DNA of 64,000 nucleotides from Photobacterium pectinilyticum (GTDB taxonomy: Bacteria > Pseudomonadota > Gammaproteobacteria > Enterobacterales > Vibrionaceae), in the NCBI RefSeq assembly GCF_024357955.1, contig NZ_JANEYT010000002.1, forward strand, positions 1 through 64,000, given 5' to 3'. Under the pieces are notes generated by a model. It had not been told where the DNA came from, made no database searches, and was given only the letters and a program-made list of their open reading frames with translations. Below are positions 44,375-54,134 of this stretch, piece by piece. A program made the translations under genes and the position numbers. Within the stretch, counting starts at the first letter, position 1. Each line of letters opens with the position of its first letter.

Positions 44375-45745
44375 ATGTTTGGTCTTTTCAAACCGGCAAT
44401 GCATCGGGCGCGTCTTCCTGATGGCCAGGTCGACTCCACCTACCAGCGTCTGCGTTGGCAGCTTTTCGCGGGTATCTTCTTTGGCTATGCCGGCTACTAC
44501 CTTGTTCGTAAAAATTTCAGCCTGGCCATGCCTTACCTTATCGAAGAATACGGTTACAGCCGCGGTGACCTGGGTGTAGCACTGGCTGCCGTTTCAATTG
44601 CTTATGGCTTGTCGAAATTCTTGATGGGTAGTGTGTCTGACCGCTCTAACCCACGCTACTTCCTTGCAGCTGGCTTGAGTATGTCGGCGATTGTGATGTT
44701 GTGCTTCGGCTTTATGCCTTGGGCAACGAGCAGTATTGCGGCCATGTTTATTCTGCTGTTTTTGAACGGTTGGTTCCAGGGGATGGGCTGGCCTGCTTGT
44801 GGCCGTACCATGGTGCATTGGTGGTCGCGTAAGGAAAGGGGGGAAGTCGTTTCGGTCTGGAACGTTGCTCATAACGTGGGCGGTGGTTTGATTGGTCCGA
44901 TGTTCCTGCTTGGTCTTTGGGCATTCAATGATGATTGGAGATCGGCGTTCTATGTACCGGCTTTCTTTGCCTTGCTGGTGGCCGTATTTACCCTGTTGGT
45001 AATGCGCGATACGCCGCAGTCTTGTGGCCTGCCTTCAATCGAAGAGCATAAAGACGACTACCCGGATAGCTATGACGCTTCCCACGAAAAAGAGATGACC
45101 GCCAAGGAAATCTTCTTCAAGTATTTATTTAACAACAAACTATTGTGGTTTATTGCGATTGCCAATGCCTTCGTTTATCTGATCCGCTACGGAGTATTGG
45201 ACTGGGCGCCGGTGTACCTGAGCGAAGTGAAACACTTCACTGTCGACAAATCATCTTGGGCTTACTTCCTGTACGAGTGGGCAGGGATCCCGGGTACATT
45301 ATTGTGTGGTTGGATGTCGGATAAATTCTTTAAGGGCCGTCGTGCACCTGCTGGTATTCTGTTCATGGCATTGGTGACCGTTGCGGTACTGGTTTACTGG
45401 TTCAACCCAGCAGGCAACCCAACCGTGGATATGGCAGCATTGGTTGCTATCGGCTTCCTGATTTATGGCCCTGTGATGCTGATTGGTTTGTATGCACTTG
45501 AACTGGCACCGAAAAAAGCAGCGGGTACTGCGGCAGGTCTGACTGGCTTGTTCGGTTATCTCGGTGGTGCGGTAGCCGCTAACGCTATTTTGGGTTATAC
45601 CGTTGACCACTTCGGTTGGGATGGCGGCTTTATGGTACTGACGGCATCTTGTGGCATGTCTATCTTCTTCCTGACTTTGGCATTGATTGGTGAAAGCCGC
45701 TTGCACCGTGAGAAAGAAGCGGGTCAGCTGGAACAAAATGCATGA
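44375..45745 (+). CDS. glpT: Glycerol-3-phosphate transporter (antiporter)
   Basis: A 456-residue major-facilitator protein that takes up glycerol-3-phosphate in exchange for inorganic phosphate. Twelve helices; the organophosphate/phosphate antiporter family signature is visible in [21 protein letters not shown] with the phosphate-binding Arg, and in [22 protein letters not shown]. Start at 44375 ([11 protein letters not shown]), with AAAAGGAAT upstream. It sits between glpG and glpR with its own terminator, unlike E. coli, where glpT is elsewhere with glpQ. Confidence 0.95.
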   Translation: MFGLFKPAMHRARLPDGQVDSTYQRLRWQLFAGIFFGYAGYYLVRKNFSLAMPYLIEEYGYSRGDLGVALAAVSIAYGLSKFLMGSVSDRSNPRYFLAAGLSMSAIVMLCFGFMPWATSSIAAMFILLFLNGWFQGMGWPACGRTMVHWWSRKERGEVVSVWNVAHNVGGGLIGPMFLLGLWAFNDDWRSAFYVPAFFALLVAVFTLLVMRDTPQSCGLPSIEEHKDDYPDSYDASHEKEMTAKEIFFKYLFNNKLLWFIAIANAFVYLIRYGVLDWAPVYLSEVKHFTVDKSSWAYFLYEWAGIPGTLLCGWMSDKFFKGRRAPAGILFMALVTVAVLVYWFNPAGNPTVDMAALVAIGFLIYGPVMLIGLYALELAPKKAAGTAAGLTGLFGYLGGAVAANAILGYTVDHFGWDGGFMVLTASCGMSIFFLTLALIGESRLHREKEAGQLEQNA

Positions 45746-45791
45746 TTGGGAGCGCCATCATTGGCATCTTGATTAGACCCTAGGTAAGATG

Positions 45792-45826
45792 ACAAGGCTT
45801 CGCATTGTGCGGAGCCTTGTTGTTTT
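45792..45826 (+). terminator. Terminator after glpT
   Basis: ACAAGGCTTCGCA TTG TGCGGAGCCTTGT, a 13-base stem with one G-T pair, followed by TGTTTT. Confidence 0.85.
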
Positions 45827-45911
45827 ACAAGCTGAACTTGGCTTATTGATATCGATTGCATAAGACAGTTTGTTAGGTACCAGGCCATAGCGAAAGGGAG
45901 CCGCGTCAGTC

Positions 45912-46673
45912 GTGAAGCAGAGTAAACGTCACCAGGAAATAATTGATCTTGTCAAAACCCAAGGCTACGTCAGCACCGATGACTTGGTTGAGCGGTTTAA
46001 TGTGAGTCCGCAGACTATCCGACGGGATCTCAACGAGTTGGCGGAAGACAATAAGATCCGCCGTCACCATGGTGGAGCGACTATCCCATCGAGCTCAGTT
46101 AATACCTCATACAGCACCCGTAAAGTGATGCAGCTGGCTGAAAAAGACAACATTGCCCAGGCCATGGTTGCCCATATTCCAGATGGTGCGACCTTGTTCA
46201 TTGATATCGGCACAACGCCGGAAGCCGTCGCCCGTGCATTGCTCGACCATAATGATCTACGCATTGTGACCAATAACCTCAATGTCGCGAGCATTTTGAC
46301 GGGCAAGGATGACTTCCGGGTGATCCTTGCTGGTGGCGAAGTGCGTAACCGTGATGGCGGCATGGTGGGTGAAGCAACGTTGGACTTTATTTCCCAGTTC
46401 CGCCTCGACTTTGGCATTTTGGGTATAAGTGGCATTGATCTTGACGGCTCGTTGCTTGACTTTGATTACCACGAGGTACGGGTGAAACAAGCGATCATCG
46501 AAAATAGCCGCTGTGTGATGCTTGGGGTCGACCATACCAAGTTCGGTCGAAATGCGATGGTTAACCTGGGTGATATCAGCCAGATCGATATGTTGTTTAC
46601 CGACCATACTCCGCCAGAAGAATTGGCCAAGCGCCTGGCCGAGCATGAAACGCACATTGAAATTATTTGTTAA
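45912..46673 (+). CDS. glpR: Glycerol-3-phosphate regulon repressor (DeoR family)
   Basis: A 253-residue DeoR-type repressor very close to E. coli GlpR: HTH at residues about 8-55 (VSTDDLVERFNVSPQTIRRD), then the sugar-phosphate-binding DeoR domain (FIDIGTTPEAVARALL, LAGGEVRNRDGGMVGEATLD). It releases DNA when it binds glycerol-3-phosphate. The start is a GTG at 45912 with GGGAG 11 bases upstream, rather far, so initiation may be weak. It lies between glpT and glpD. Confidence 0.95.
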   Translation: MKQSKRHQEIIDLVKTQGYVSTDDLVERFNVSPQTIRRDLNELAEDNKIRRHHGGATIPSSSVNTSYSTRKVMQLAEKDNIAQAMVAHIPDGATLFIDIGTTPEAVARALLDHNDLRIVTNNLNVASILTGKDDFRVILAGGEVRNRDGGMVGEATLDFISQFRLDFGILGISGIDLDGSLLDFDYHEVRVKQAIIENSRCVMLGVDHTKFGRNAMVNLGDISQIDMLFTDHTPPEELAKRLAEHETHIEIIC

Positions 46674-46719
46674 TCCATCAATGTCATTGGCTTAGAGGCC
46701 AACTCACCCCTTCTGTACG

Positions 46720-46752
46720 AACGGGCTGCTGAATAAGCAGCCCGTTTTTTTT
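46720..46752 (+). terminator. Terminator after glpR
   Basis: ACGGGCTGCT GAATA AGCAGCCCGTTTTTTT. Confidence 0.9.
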
Positions 46753-46827
46753 CACTAAAATTCCATGTCGATCATAATTAGTTAAACATTCGAGCATAAT
46801 AATGATGATCTCAATCAATCATTTGTC

Positions 46828-46850
46828 TATAGTGCTCGATATCGAGCGCT
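46828..46850 (+). promoter_or_regulatory. GlpR operator and -10 of glpD
   Basis: 46831-46850 reads AGTGCTCGATATCGAGCGCT, whose 10-base core TCGATATCGA fits the GlpR operator core exactly and whose flanks match at most positions. A -10-like TATAGT (46828-46833) overlaps its left end, so bound repressor would block initiation. A second partial site, with half CGAGCAT, lies at about 46789-46800. The operator is 48 bases before the glpD start codon. Confidence 0.7.
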
Positions 46851-46898
46851 TGTGCGCGAAAAAGAACATTTGGCGAAAGTCGTAGTCGAGGTGGGGAA

Positions 46899-48410
46899 AT
46901 GGCAGCAAATAACGAAGTGTTGGATCTGATTGTCGTCGGTGGCGGTATCAATGGAGCGGGGATTGCCGCTGATGCCGCTGGACGTGGCTTGCGTGTCGGC
47001 CTTTATGAGGCGCAAGATTTTGCTTCGGCGACATCGTCGGCCAGTTCGAAGCTGATCCATGGTGGCCTGCGCTACCTTGAGCACTACGAGTTTCGTTTGG
47101 TTGGTGAAGCGCTGGCCGAGCGAGAGGTACTGCTGAAAAAAATCCCTCACATTGCCCGTCCGATGCGCTTTCGTTTGCCGCACCGCCCACATCTGCGTCC
47201 GGCTTGGATGATCCGTGCGGGCCTGTTTCTGTATGACCACCTTGGCAAGCGCACTACGTTGCCAGCGAGCTGCGGTCTGAAATTCGGTGCCGATTCGGTA
47301 CTGGTACTGGAAATTACCAAAGGGTTTGAGTATTCAGATTGCTGGGTGGATGATGCGCGTTTGGTGATCTTGAATGCGATGGAAGTCGCCCAGCGCGGAG
47401 GTGAAGTCCGTAATCGCTGTATGGTCGAAGCGGCTGAGCGGGACGGCGAGATATGGCGCGTCACGGTGCGCAATACCTTGACGGGCGAAGTATTCGAGCG
47501 TCGTTGCTATGCACTGGTCAATGCAGCTGGCCCATGGGTGAAAGCGTTTTATGATCAGAGCTTGTCGCTGCCATCACCACGTAATATTCGTTTGATCAAA
47601 GGCTCGCATATTGTGGTGCCGCGGGTTCACGGCGAGGAGCAAGCGTATATTCTGCAGAATGAAGATAACCGTATTGTGTTCGTGATCCCGTATCTTGACC
47701 GGTTCTCGATCATCGGTACCACGGATGTGGAATACAACGGTGATCCGCGCGAAGTGGCGATTGATGAGAATGAAATCGGCTACCTACTTGAGGTCTACAA
47801 CAATCACTTTGTCAACAAGCTTGGCCGTGATGATGTGGTGTGGACCTACAGCGGGGTACGTCCGCTGTGTGATGATGAATCTGACTCGCCGCAGGCTATT
47901 ACCCGGGATTACACATTGGAGCTAGAGCAGGAAGGCCAGCAGGCTCCGCTATTGTCGATTTTCGGTGGTAAGTTGACGACCTACCGTAAATTGGCCGAGA
48001 CGGCGATGGTCAAATTGGCACCTTTCTTCCCGCAGATGCAGCCGCCGTGGACGGCGGATGCCTATTTACCGGGTGGGGCTGCGGGCTTTGATGCCAAAGC
48101 GCAGGCCGCTGATTTGCAGCAGCGCTTCCCGTGGTTACTGGCCGTAGCCGCCGAGCGAATGGCGACCAATTACGGTAATCTCAGCACGCAGCTGTTTGAG
48201 GGCGTCGCCAACGAGGCAGATATGGGGCTGCATTTTGGGGCTGGTTTCTATGCCAAGGAGCTGGATTACCTACTGCGAGATGAGTTTGTCCAACAGGCTG
48301 ATGATGTTTTGTGGCGCCGCAGTAAGCTCGGGCTGTATTTGGATCAGGAGCAGCAGCAGCAGATCGCCGACTACATTGCAAATTGGCTATCGGTTCAAAA
48401 TGCGGCTTGA
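46899..48410 (+). CDS. glpD: Aerobic glycerol-3-phosphate dehydrogenase
   Basis: A 503-residue FAD enzyme of the inner membrane that oxidises glycerol-3-phosphate to dihydroxyacetone phosphate and passes electrons to ubiquinone. FAD-binding VVGGGINGAGIAADAAGRG is at the N-terminus; SSKLIHGGLRYLE and DVEYNGDP, and the late GGKLTTYRKLAE, are typical of the family. GAGG precedes the ATG. It ends at a perfect 15-base terminator. Confidence 0.96.
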   Translation: MAANNEVLDLIVVGGGINGAGIAADAAGRGLRVGLYEAQDFASATSSASSKLIHGGLRYLEHYEFRLVGEALAEREVLLKKIPHIARPMRFRLPHRPHLRPAWMIRAGLFLYDHLGKRTTLPASCGLKFGADSVLVLEITKGFEYSDCWVDDARLVILNAMEVAQRGGEVRNRCMVEAAERDGEIWRVTVRNTLTGEVFERRCYALVNAAGPWVKAFYDQSLSLPSPRNIRLIKGSHIVVPRVHGEEQAYILQNEDNRIVFVIPYLDRFSIIGTTDVEYNGDPREVAIDENEIGYLLEVYNNHFVNKLGRDDVVWTYSGVRPLCDDESDSPQAITRDYTLELEQEGQQAPLLSIFGGKLTTYRKLAETAMVKLAPFFPQMQPPWTADAYLPGGAAGFDAKAQAADLQQRFPWLLAVAAERMATNYGNLSTQLFEGVANEADMGLHFGAGFYAKELDYLLRDEFVQQADDVLWRRSKLGLYLDQEQQQQIADYIANWLSVQNAA

Positions 48411-48427
48411 TCAGTAAACCGTTACCC

Positions 48428-48462
48428 AACCCAAAAGGCGCCTTAGGCGCCTTTTGGGTTTT
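48428..48462. terminator. Bidirectional terminator glpD/FliL-like
   Basis: AACCCAAAAGGCGCC TTA GGCGCCTTTTGGGTT, a perfect 15-base stem between converging genes, with T-rich flanks on both sides. Confidence 0.9.
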
Positions 48463-48493
48463 AGAAGAGTGTTTGCATTTAAAGATACCGGGC

Positions 48494-48907
48494 TTACTGG
48501 TAGAGATACTTGGTAAACAGCAATTCGGTCAGTAACCGTTTGTTGGTCTCGATAAGTAGTAGCTCGTTAACTTTGTTCAAGCAGGCCTGGCGGATTTCTT
48601 CTCGTCCAGCCAGTGATTTGATCCTAGCTTCTGGCTGCTGACCAATGATGCTGATGATAGCATCACGGATCAGCGGAGCATGGTGCTCAACTTCGGGGAT
48701 CAGCGAAGGGTCAGCGACCATGAGGTCAACCTGCAAGCGGAGGTAACCGATCCGCTTGCCTTGGCTTACATAATTGGTCGTAATGTCTGGGGCCAAGGTG
48801 TAATAGGTATATTGTGGATTGGCCGTGGCCGCATCGTTGGCGTTGGCTGACATTGGCACCAGTAAACTCGCCAAGAGGAAAAGTAGTCTAGGTAAAGTTA
48901 ATTTCAT
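48494..48907 (-). CDS. FliL-like exported protein
   Basis: A 137-residue protein with a signal peptide or signal anchor (MKLTLPRLLFLLASLLVPMS) and a C-terminal domain resembling flagellar FliL (YYTLAPDITTNYV, GYLRLQVDLMVADPSLIPEVEHHAPLIRDAII). No flagellar gene is near; a FliL-like protein beside ubiC is known in vibrios. Three in-frame ATGs (48919, 48913, 48907) compete and none has a strong ribosome binding site; the last fits the signal peptide best. Confidence 0.8.
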   Translation of the reverse strand: MKLTLPRLLFLLASLLVPMSANANDAATANPQYTYYTLAPDITTNYVSQGKRIGYLRLQVDLMVADPSLIPEVEHHAPLIRDAIISIIGQQPEARIKSLAGREEIRQACLNKVNELLLIETNKRLLTELLFTKYLYQ

Positions 48908-49076
48908 TATCATGCTCATAGAGTTATTGGTTTTTATGGCTGCAAATGAGTTTCTTTCGATCGTAACGATATTCGTACTGGTTACAGCTTGCTACAATGG
49001 TGTTTATTCATGGTAATAAATTAACCTTGATCTACCAAGCCCTTGTCGGTAATTGGGTAGAGATTTTGTTGGAAAG

Positions 49077-49622
49077 ATGTCGAAATTCAAACAGTTGTAC
49101 AAGCCCTTGTTAGATAGCGCCCAATGGCTGGCACCGGAAGATACCGTCATTGAAGGAACTGAATTTGGGCATTGGTTGTTGGAGTTGGACTCCTTGTCCC
49201 GCCGGTTTGAGCGTCACTGCCGGGCATTTACTGTCTCTCTGGAAGAGCAGGGACAGATCCACCGTGAGCGTTTGACCGACGACGAACGTGCCCTGATCGG
49301 TGATGTTGACTGCCTGCTACGCAAGGTTGTACTCAAGGGGGATGGTGTGCCGTGGGTATTTGCCAGAACCTTGATCCCGCTGACTACCCTAACAGGGCAA
49401 GAGCAGGATCTGGCCCAGCTGGGGGAAATGCCACTCGGGTTCCGCGTGTTTACTGATCGCAGTGCGCGTCGTGATGCGCTGGAGGTTGCCAATGTCGGGA
49501 CTGAAAATAAACCGGTTTGGGCCCGCCGTTCGCGATTGTGGCTGAATAATAAGCCACTGCTGGTGGCGGAATTATTTTTGCAGGAAGCACCTATATATAA
49601 GGAGACCCTAAGTTGGAAATGA
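49077..49622 (+). CDS. ubiC: Chorismate pyruvate-lyase
   Basis: A 181-residue enzyme that removes pyruvate from chorismate to give 4-hydroxybenzoate, the first step of ubiquinone synthesis. Family features: [27 protein letters not shown], and the C-terminal [20 protein letters not shown] with its conserved Glu. Start at 49077 ([12 protein letters not shown]); the TTG eight codons earlier is less likely. The TGA overlaps the ubiA ATG at 49619, so the genes form a coupled operon as in E. coli. Confidence 0.92.
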   Translation: MSKFKQLYKPLLDSAQWLAPEDTVIEGTEFGHWLLELDSLSRRFERHCRAFTVSLEEQGQIHRERLTDDERALIGDVDCLLRKVVLKGDGVPWVFARTLIPLTTLTGQEQDLAQLGEMPLGFRVFTDRSARRDALEVANVGTENKPVWARRSRLWLNNKPLLVAELFLQEAPIYKETLSWK

Positions 49623-50473
49623 CCAAGATGAAAGCGTTCTGGCAGCTGGCGCGCTTCGATCGTCCTATTGGTAGCCTGTTGCTATTGTGGCCGACACTGT
49701 GGGCGTTGTTTTTGGCCGCCGAAGGCATGCCCAATCCTCATGTGATGTTGGTTTTTGTACTTGGGGTGATTTTCATGCGGGCGGCAGGATGTGTGATCAA
49801 CGACTTTGCAGACCGTAATTTCGATGGCCACGTCAAACGCACAGCCAAGCGGCCGATGCCGTCGGGCAAGGTATCAGAGCGTGAGGCGCTGGCCTTGTTT
49901 GGCCTGTTGGTGTTGGTGTCATTCTTGTTGGTTCTGACAATGAATACCCTGACTATCATGTTGTCGGTCGTGGGCGTGGTATTGGCCGCAGCTTATCCGT
50001 TCATGAAGCGTTATACCCACCTGCCTCAGCTGGTGTTGGGGATGGCATTCGGCTGGTCGATTCCGATGGCCTACGCGGCGCAGGCCGGGGAGCTGCCAGC
50101 GGTGGCATGGTTGCTGTTTGTTGCTAATATCCTATGGACTATCGCCTATGACACCCAGTACGCTATGGTGGACCGTGATGATGATCTCAAGGTCGGGATC
50201 AAGTCTACTGCCATCCTATTTGGTCGGTTCGATAAGATGATCATTGGCCTGCTGCAGCTGGGAACCTTGGTATTGCTGATTGCTGTCGGGGCGATTGAAA
50301 ATCTGTCACAGGTGTATTACTGGTGTCTTTTGCTGGCCTCGTCATTGTTCGTCTATCAGCAAAAGCTGCTGCGAGGCCGTGAACGTGAGCCATGTTTCAA
50401 GGCTTTCTTGAATAACAACTATGTCGGCATGTTGATTTGTGTCGGTATCTCGGTCAGTACCTATTTGACATAA
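49613..50473 (+). CDS. ubiA: 4-hydroxybenzoate octaprenyltransferase
   Basis: An inner-membrane prenyltransferase joining the isoprenoid tail to 4-hydroxybenzoate. The two Asp-rich motifs are [18 protein letters not shown] and [17 protein letters not shown]; about nine helices. Two starts are possible: a TTG at 49613, 8 bases after a perfect AAGGAG (49599-49604), and an ATG at 49619, 14 bases after it. Spacing favours the TTG, giving 286 residues. Translationally coupled to ubiC. Confidence 0.94.
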   Translation: MEMTKMKAFWQLARFDRPIGSLLLLWPTLWALFLAAEGMPNPHVMLVFVLGVIFMRAAGCVINDFADRNFDGHVKRTAKRPMPSGKVSEREALALFGLLVLVSFLLVLTMNTLTIMLSVVGVVLAAAYPFMKRYTHLPQLVLGMAFGWSIPMAYAAQAGELPAVAWLLFVANILWTIAYDTQYAMVDRDDDLKVGIKSTAILFGRFDKMIIGLLQLGTLVLLIAVGAIENLSQVYYWCLLLASSLFVYQQKLLRGREREPCFKAFLNNNYVGMLICVGISVSTYLT

Positions 50474-50500
50474 AAGCAGACAGTACAAACCAACCTGAGA

Positions 50501-50530
50501 AAGCGCCGTTAACGGCGCTTTTTTGTTTTT
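50501..50530 (+). terminator. Terminator after ubiA
   Basis: AAGCGCCG TTAA CGGCGCTT followed by TTTTGTTTTT. Confidence 0.9.
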
Positions 50531-50659
50531 GTGTGCATATGATACCAACCTACATCAATATTTGATCAGCCTTGCACTGGAAAAATACTTGATCAACGAC
50601 TTATCCAGATTGGTATGAAAAGTGGTACGGTTTGGTCGCTGGGCAGTAGATCGATATAG

Positions 50660-50687
50660 AAAAGGGCCGCAAATTGCAGCCCTTTTG
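50660..50687 (-). terminator. Terminator after plsB
   Basis: AAAAGGGC / GCCCTTTT with an inner GCAA/TTGC stem and one mismatch; T-run on the minus strand, about 20 bases past the plsB stop. Confidence 0.75.
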
Positions 50688-50705
50688 GTGTGGTGGTGAG
50701 TGTGA

Positions 50706-53156
50706 TTACTCGCCGCTGTTGGTCTCTTCGCCCCGGTCTTCGCGGTTCATGACGGCTTGGATAGTCAGCTTCACTTCCGGTGACACCAAGGCAGCTAACT
50801 GTTCGGCAAGTTGCTCGACCGGTTGTGATACTGCGTGGCACTCCTCATTGAGGTAGCCTTCGCTGCGCAGGGTTTTCACCAAGATCGCAAATACGCCCTT
50901 GTCGAAAAATTCTGGTGCATTAATGCCATGTAAGCGGCTCAGGCGCTGGGCCATCATCTGGCTTTGCTGCTCAAGGTCGCTTCTCATCAGCTGCGGCTCG
51001 GAGTTAAGCAGGGTCAGGGAAATCGCATAACGCTGCAAGGTTTCAGATATCGTGCGTGCCAGCAAATGCAGCGGGCCGATACGGGCGCTGTTAAGGCTTA
51101 TTTGATCACCATTGCGTAATACCAGTCGCTGGCGAACCAGCTCGTCGACTTGTGCCTCAATCACTGTTTCCAGCTCTTCTTTGCTAAAGCGCAGGAACAG
51201 CTCGGCTTGAAGGAACGGATATAAGCGAGTGACCTGCTCGACAATTTTATCCACGCTTAGCTTTTGGTGGTGGATCATGATATTGGCGATCAGTGATGGC
51301 ATCGCAAACAGGTGGATGATGTTGTTGCGGTAGTAGGTCATCAGTATCGCCTGCTGGCGGTTCAATGAGACCATTTCACCCAGGCTATCACGCTCGACAA
51401 CGAACTTGTCCATGTCGATAGCGTGCTTAACCATCGCCTGGGCATTTTCATCCGGAACGGTGAATTTTTCCGAGTATGGCACGTTACGTAACAACTGTAG
51501 GTAGCAGTCTATTTGCTGCTCGAGATCTTTACGGCTAAGGGCGCGCTGGCGTGCTGCAAGCAGTGCGACACCACATAACGTTAGGGCATTAGTAGCGGCT
51601 GCATCGTTGATGTGGGTCATCATTTTCACGGCTAAGTCGTTCACTACCGGGGTCAACCATTGTGGGCGTTGAGGTTCGATAGGGTCGATATCCTTGTGCC
51701 ATTCAGGTACATGCTCGTTGAGGTAGTGATTGAGTGGGATCGGCTCACCGAAATTGACATAGCCTTGGCCGAGGTTACGCAGTTTACGCAGGGTACGAAT
51801 CACCTGACCGATGTTTTCTTTTTCTTTGCCCTTGCCGCGCAGCTCGTTGGCATAGGTCGCTACTTCCATCACGTGTTCGTAGCCGATGTAGACTGGTACT
51901 AGGGTAACCGGGCGGTTCAGGCCGCGCAGCATCGCCTGAATAGTCATTGACAGCATACCGGTTTTGGCTGGTAGCAAACGGCCCGTTCGTGAACGGCCAC
52001 CTTCGCTGAAGTACTCGACCGAATAGCCCTTGGCAAACAATTCAGCCAAGTATTCGCGGAATACTGTCGAGTAAAGGCGGTTGCCCTTGAAGCTACGACG
52101 GATAAAGAAGCCACCGCCGCGGCGGAAAATCTGTCCGGCCGGGAAGAAATTGAGGTTGATGCCTGCGGCAACATGCGGCGGCACTAAGCCTTCTCGGTAT
52201 AGTACGTAAGACAGCAGCAGGTAGTCCATGTGGCTGCGGTGGCAGGGTACATAAACAATCTCATGGCCGTCTTGGGCCAACTTACGAACCTGCTTGGCAT
52301 TGTGGATGTTCAGCCCTTGGTAGAGCTTGTTCCACAGCCAGCCAAGGAAGCGTTCCCCGCGTTTGATCAGTGAGTAGGAGAAGTTGGCGGCAATTTCTTC
52401 CATCATGTCGACGGCTTCTTTGCGTACCTTTTCAACAGGTACATCACGGCTTGCGGCTTCTTCTGCGACGACTTTTTCAATCGCTTTGGAGTTGAGCAGG
52501 CGGTTAAATAGCACTTGGCGGTCAGGTAATTTCGGCCCTGACGCAGCCAACTGCTGGCGTGAGAAGTGGATACGGGCCACCCTCGCCAGTTTATTGGCAA
52601 TTGAATCGTCGGTACCGTGGTGATCGGCCATGTAGCGTAGAGAAACCGCCGGGCTCAGGCGTACCATACAGTCGCGGCCATGACCGAGGATAGTGAAAAA
52701 CTTCTCCGGGCCATTGAGCGGGCGCAGTACCGGTTTGTGGTTTTCTTCCTTGCCGGGTTTGCGGCCCCAGAGAATAGAAGCCGGAACCACCTGGATATCC
52801 AGTTCACTATCTTGTGTGTGGTGCTCGAGCAGGGCGGTAAACAGGTTGATAGATTCCTGTGGTAACGCGTTCTTATCACCAAAGACACTCGGTCCATCGG
52901 AAATATAAACATAGCGGACAAATTGCTGCCCGTTAACCTCCAGTGGGGACAAGGGATCAGGCAAACCTAGCGCCTTAGTGCTGCTGCGCAGTGTCATCAA
53001 ATCGGTGTTGGAGCGGAACGGCAGGATGTAAACAATCGGGCGTTCTAGGTCCAGTTCCAGATCCGCTGCAGGATCGGAAGGGATTGAGTGGGTTTTAACC
53101 AGCAGAGAAAGCGGCAAATCCAGTATTTTTTGATAGATTTTCTGCCAACTTGACAT
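50706..53156 (-). CDS. plsB: Glycerol-3-phosphate 1-O-acyltransferase
   Basis: An 816-residue inner-membrane-associated enzyme that adds the first acyl chain to glycerol-3-phosphate, starting phospholipid synthesis. The catalytic H-x4-D motif is in [10 protein letters not shown] (about residue 305), with the substrate motif [13 protein letters not shown] and [13 protein letters not shown] downstream. Length is close to E. coli PlsB (807). It diverges from lexA; the plsB/lexA pair is conserved with E. coli. It lies near ubiA and shares its substrate with the glp genes. Confidence 0.96.
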   Translation of the reverse strand: MSSWQKIYQKILDLPLSLLVKTHSIPSDPAADLELDLERPIVYILPFRSNTDLMTLRSSTKALGLPDPLSPLEVNGQQFVRYVYISDGPSVFGDKNALPQESINLFTALLEHHTQDSELDIQVVPASILWGRKPGKEENHKPVLRPLNGPEKFFTILGHGRDCMVRLSPAVSLRYMADHHGTDDSIANKLARVARIHFSRQQLAASGPKLPDRQVLFNRLLNSKAIEKVVAEEAASRDVPVEKVRKEAVDMMEEIAANFSYSLIKRGERFLGWLWNKLYQGLNIHNAKQVRKLAQDGHEIVYVPCHRSHMDYLLLSYVLYREGLVPPHVAAGINLNFFPAGQIFRRGGGFFIRRSFKGNRLYSTVFREYLAELFAKGYSVEYFSEGGRSRTGRLLPAKTGMLSMTIQAMLRGLNRPVTLVPVYIGYEHVMEVATYANELRGKGKEKENIGQVIRTLRKLRNLGQGYVNFGEPIPLNHYLNEHVPEWHKDIDPIEPQRPQWLTPVVNDLAVKMMTHINDAAATNALTLCGVALLAARQRALSRKDLEQQIDCYLQLLRNVPYSEKFTVPDENAQAMVKHAIDMDKFVVERDSLGEMVSLNRQQAILMTYYRNNIIHLFAMPSLIANIMIHHQKLSVDKIVEQVTRLYPFLQAELFLRFSKEELETVIEAQVDELVRQRLVLRNGDQISLNSARIGPLHLLARTISETLQRYAISLTLLNSEPQLMRSDLEQQSQMMAQRLSRLHGINAPEFFDKGVFAILVKTLRSEGYLNEECHAVSQPVEQLAEQLAALVSPEVKLTIQAVMNREDRGEETNSGE

Positions 53157-53370
53157 ATCTTTTACTAGCCTCGAATTCTTAATGCGTGGAAGGATAGCAG
53201 AAAAAAACCAGTTATAAGCAGCGAAATAGCACAGACGAGTCTTTATATGACATTTTTATTGATTTCCCAACGTACTTTGACTGAACAACAGAGTATGAAA
53301 ATGCTAAGACCACGATCGGTTACTTGCTGGTGAATTTGCGGCAAAATTGTTGTTTTCCTAAACAATAACC

Positions 53371-53424
53371 TTTTCAAGCGTGATAACACTGGATATACTC
53401 ACAGTGAACTGTATAAAAAGACAG
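53371..53424 (+). promoter_or_regulatory. lexA promoter with two LexA boxes
   Basis: -35 TTTTCA (53371-53376), 17-base spacer, -10 TATACT (53394-53399). LexA box 1 at 53389-53404 is CTGG, eight bases, ACAG (one change from CTGT-N8-ACAG) and overlaps the -10; box 2 at 53409-53424, CTGTATAAAAAGACAG, is perfect. The paired boxes mirror those at E. coli lexA and imply autorepression. Confidence 0.85.
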
Positions 53425-53432
53425 GGTGAGCT

Positions 53433-54050
53433 ATGAAGCCGTTAACGCCGCGCCAACAAGAAGTCTTTGATTTGATCAAAGCAAAAATTGAAGATTCTGG
53501 AATGCCGCCAACACGTGCTGAAATAGCCCGTGAACTCGGCTTCCGTTCTGCTAATGCTGCTGAAGAACATCTCAAGGCATTGGCCCGTAAAGAAGTGATT
53601 GAAATTATTCCTGGCGCTTCGCGTGGGATCCGCTTGCTGGGTAACCGCGAGGAAGAAGAGAGCGGCCTGCCGTTGATCGGCCAGGTTGCTGCTGGTGAGC
53701 CTATTTTGGCTCAGGAACATGTTGAAACCCATTACGAGGTAGACCCATCTCTGTTCAAGCCGCGTGCAGACTTTCTGCTGCGGGTGAACGGTATGAGTAT
53801 GAAGGATATCGGGATCATGGACGGCGATTTGCTGGCTGTGCATAAGACCCAGGATGTCCGCAATGGTCAGGTGGTTGTGGCCCGGGTTGAAGATGATGTG
53901 ACCGTCAAACGCCTTGAGCGTAACGGTGCACAGGTCCTGCTGCATGCCGAGAACGAAGAGTTTGCCCCAATTGTGGTTGACCTCAATACTCAGCACTTGT
54001 CGATTGAAGGCATTGCCGTCGGTGTGATCCGCAACACCGACTGGATGTAA
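53433..54050 (+). CDS. lexA: LexA repressor
   Basis: A 205-residue SOS repressor. The winged HTH occupies residues 1-70 ([20 protein letters not shown]). The self-cleavage site Ala-Gly is in [11 protein letters not shown], the catalytic Ser in [15 protein letters not shown] and the Lys in [15 protein letters not shown]. Start at 53433 ([16 protein letters not shown]), with GGGTGAG upstream. It is controlled by two boxes in its own promoter. dinF, the usual next gene in E. coli, is about 9 kb away here. Confidence 0.97.
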   Translation: MKPLTPRQQEVFDLIKAKIEDSGMPPTRAEIARELGFRSANAAEEHLKALARKEVIEIIPGASRGIRLLGNREEEESGLPLIGQVAAGEPILAQEHVETHYEVDPSLFKPRADFLLRVNGMSMKDIGIMDGDLLAVHKTQDVRNGQVVVARVEDDVTVKRLERNGAQVLLHAENEEFAPIVVDLNTQHLSIEGIAVGVIRNTDWM

Positions 54051-54089
54051 CGCGCCCCGCTTAAAAAGATCCATTAACGCTTTACAAGT

Positions 54090-54108
54090 GTTAATGATAG
54101 TCATTATC
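54090..54108 (+). promoter_or_regulatory. Fur box upstream of the methyltransferase gene
   Basis: GTTAATGATAGTCATTATC matches the 19-base Fur consensus at 17 positions. It lies 27 bases before the start codon and 40 bases after lexA. Confidence 0.75.
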
Positions 54109-54134
54109 ATCTTTATATTCAAAAGGAGATGATA

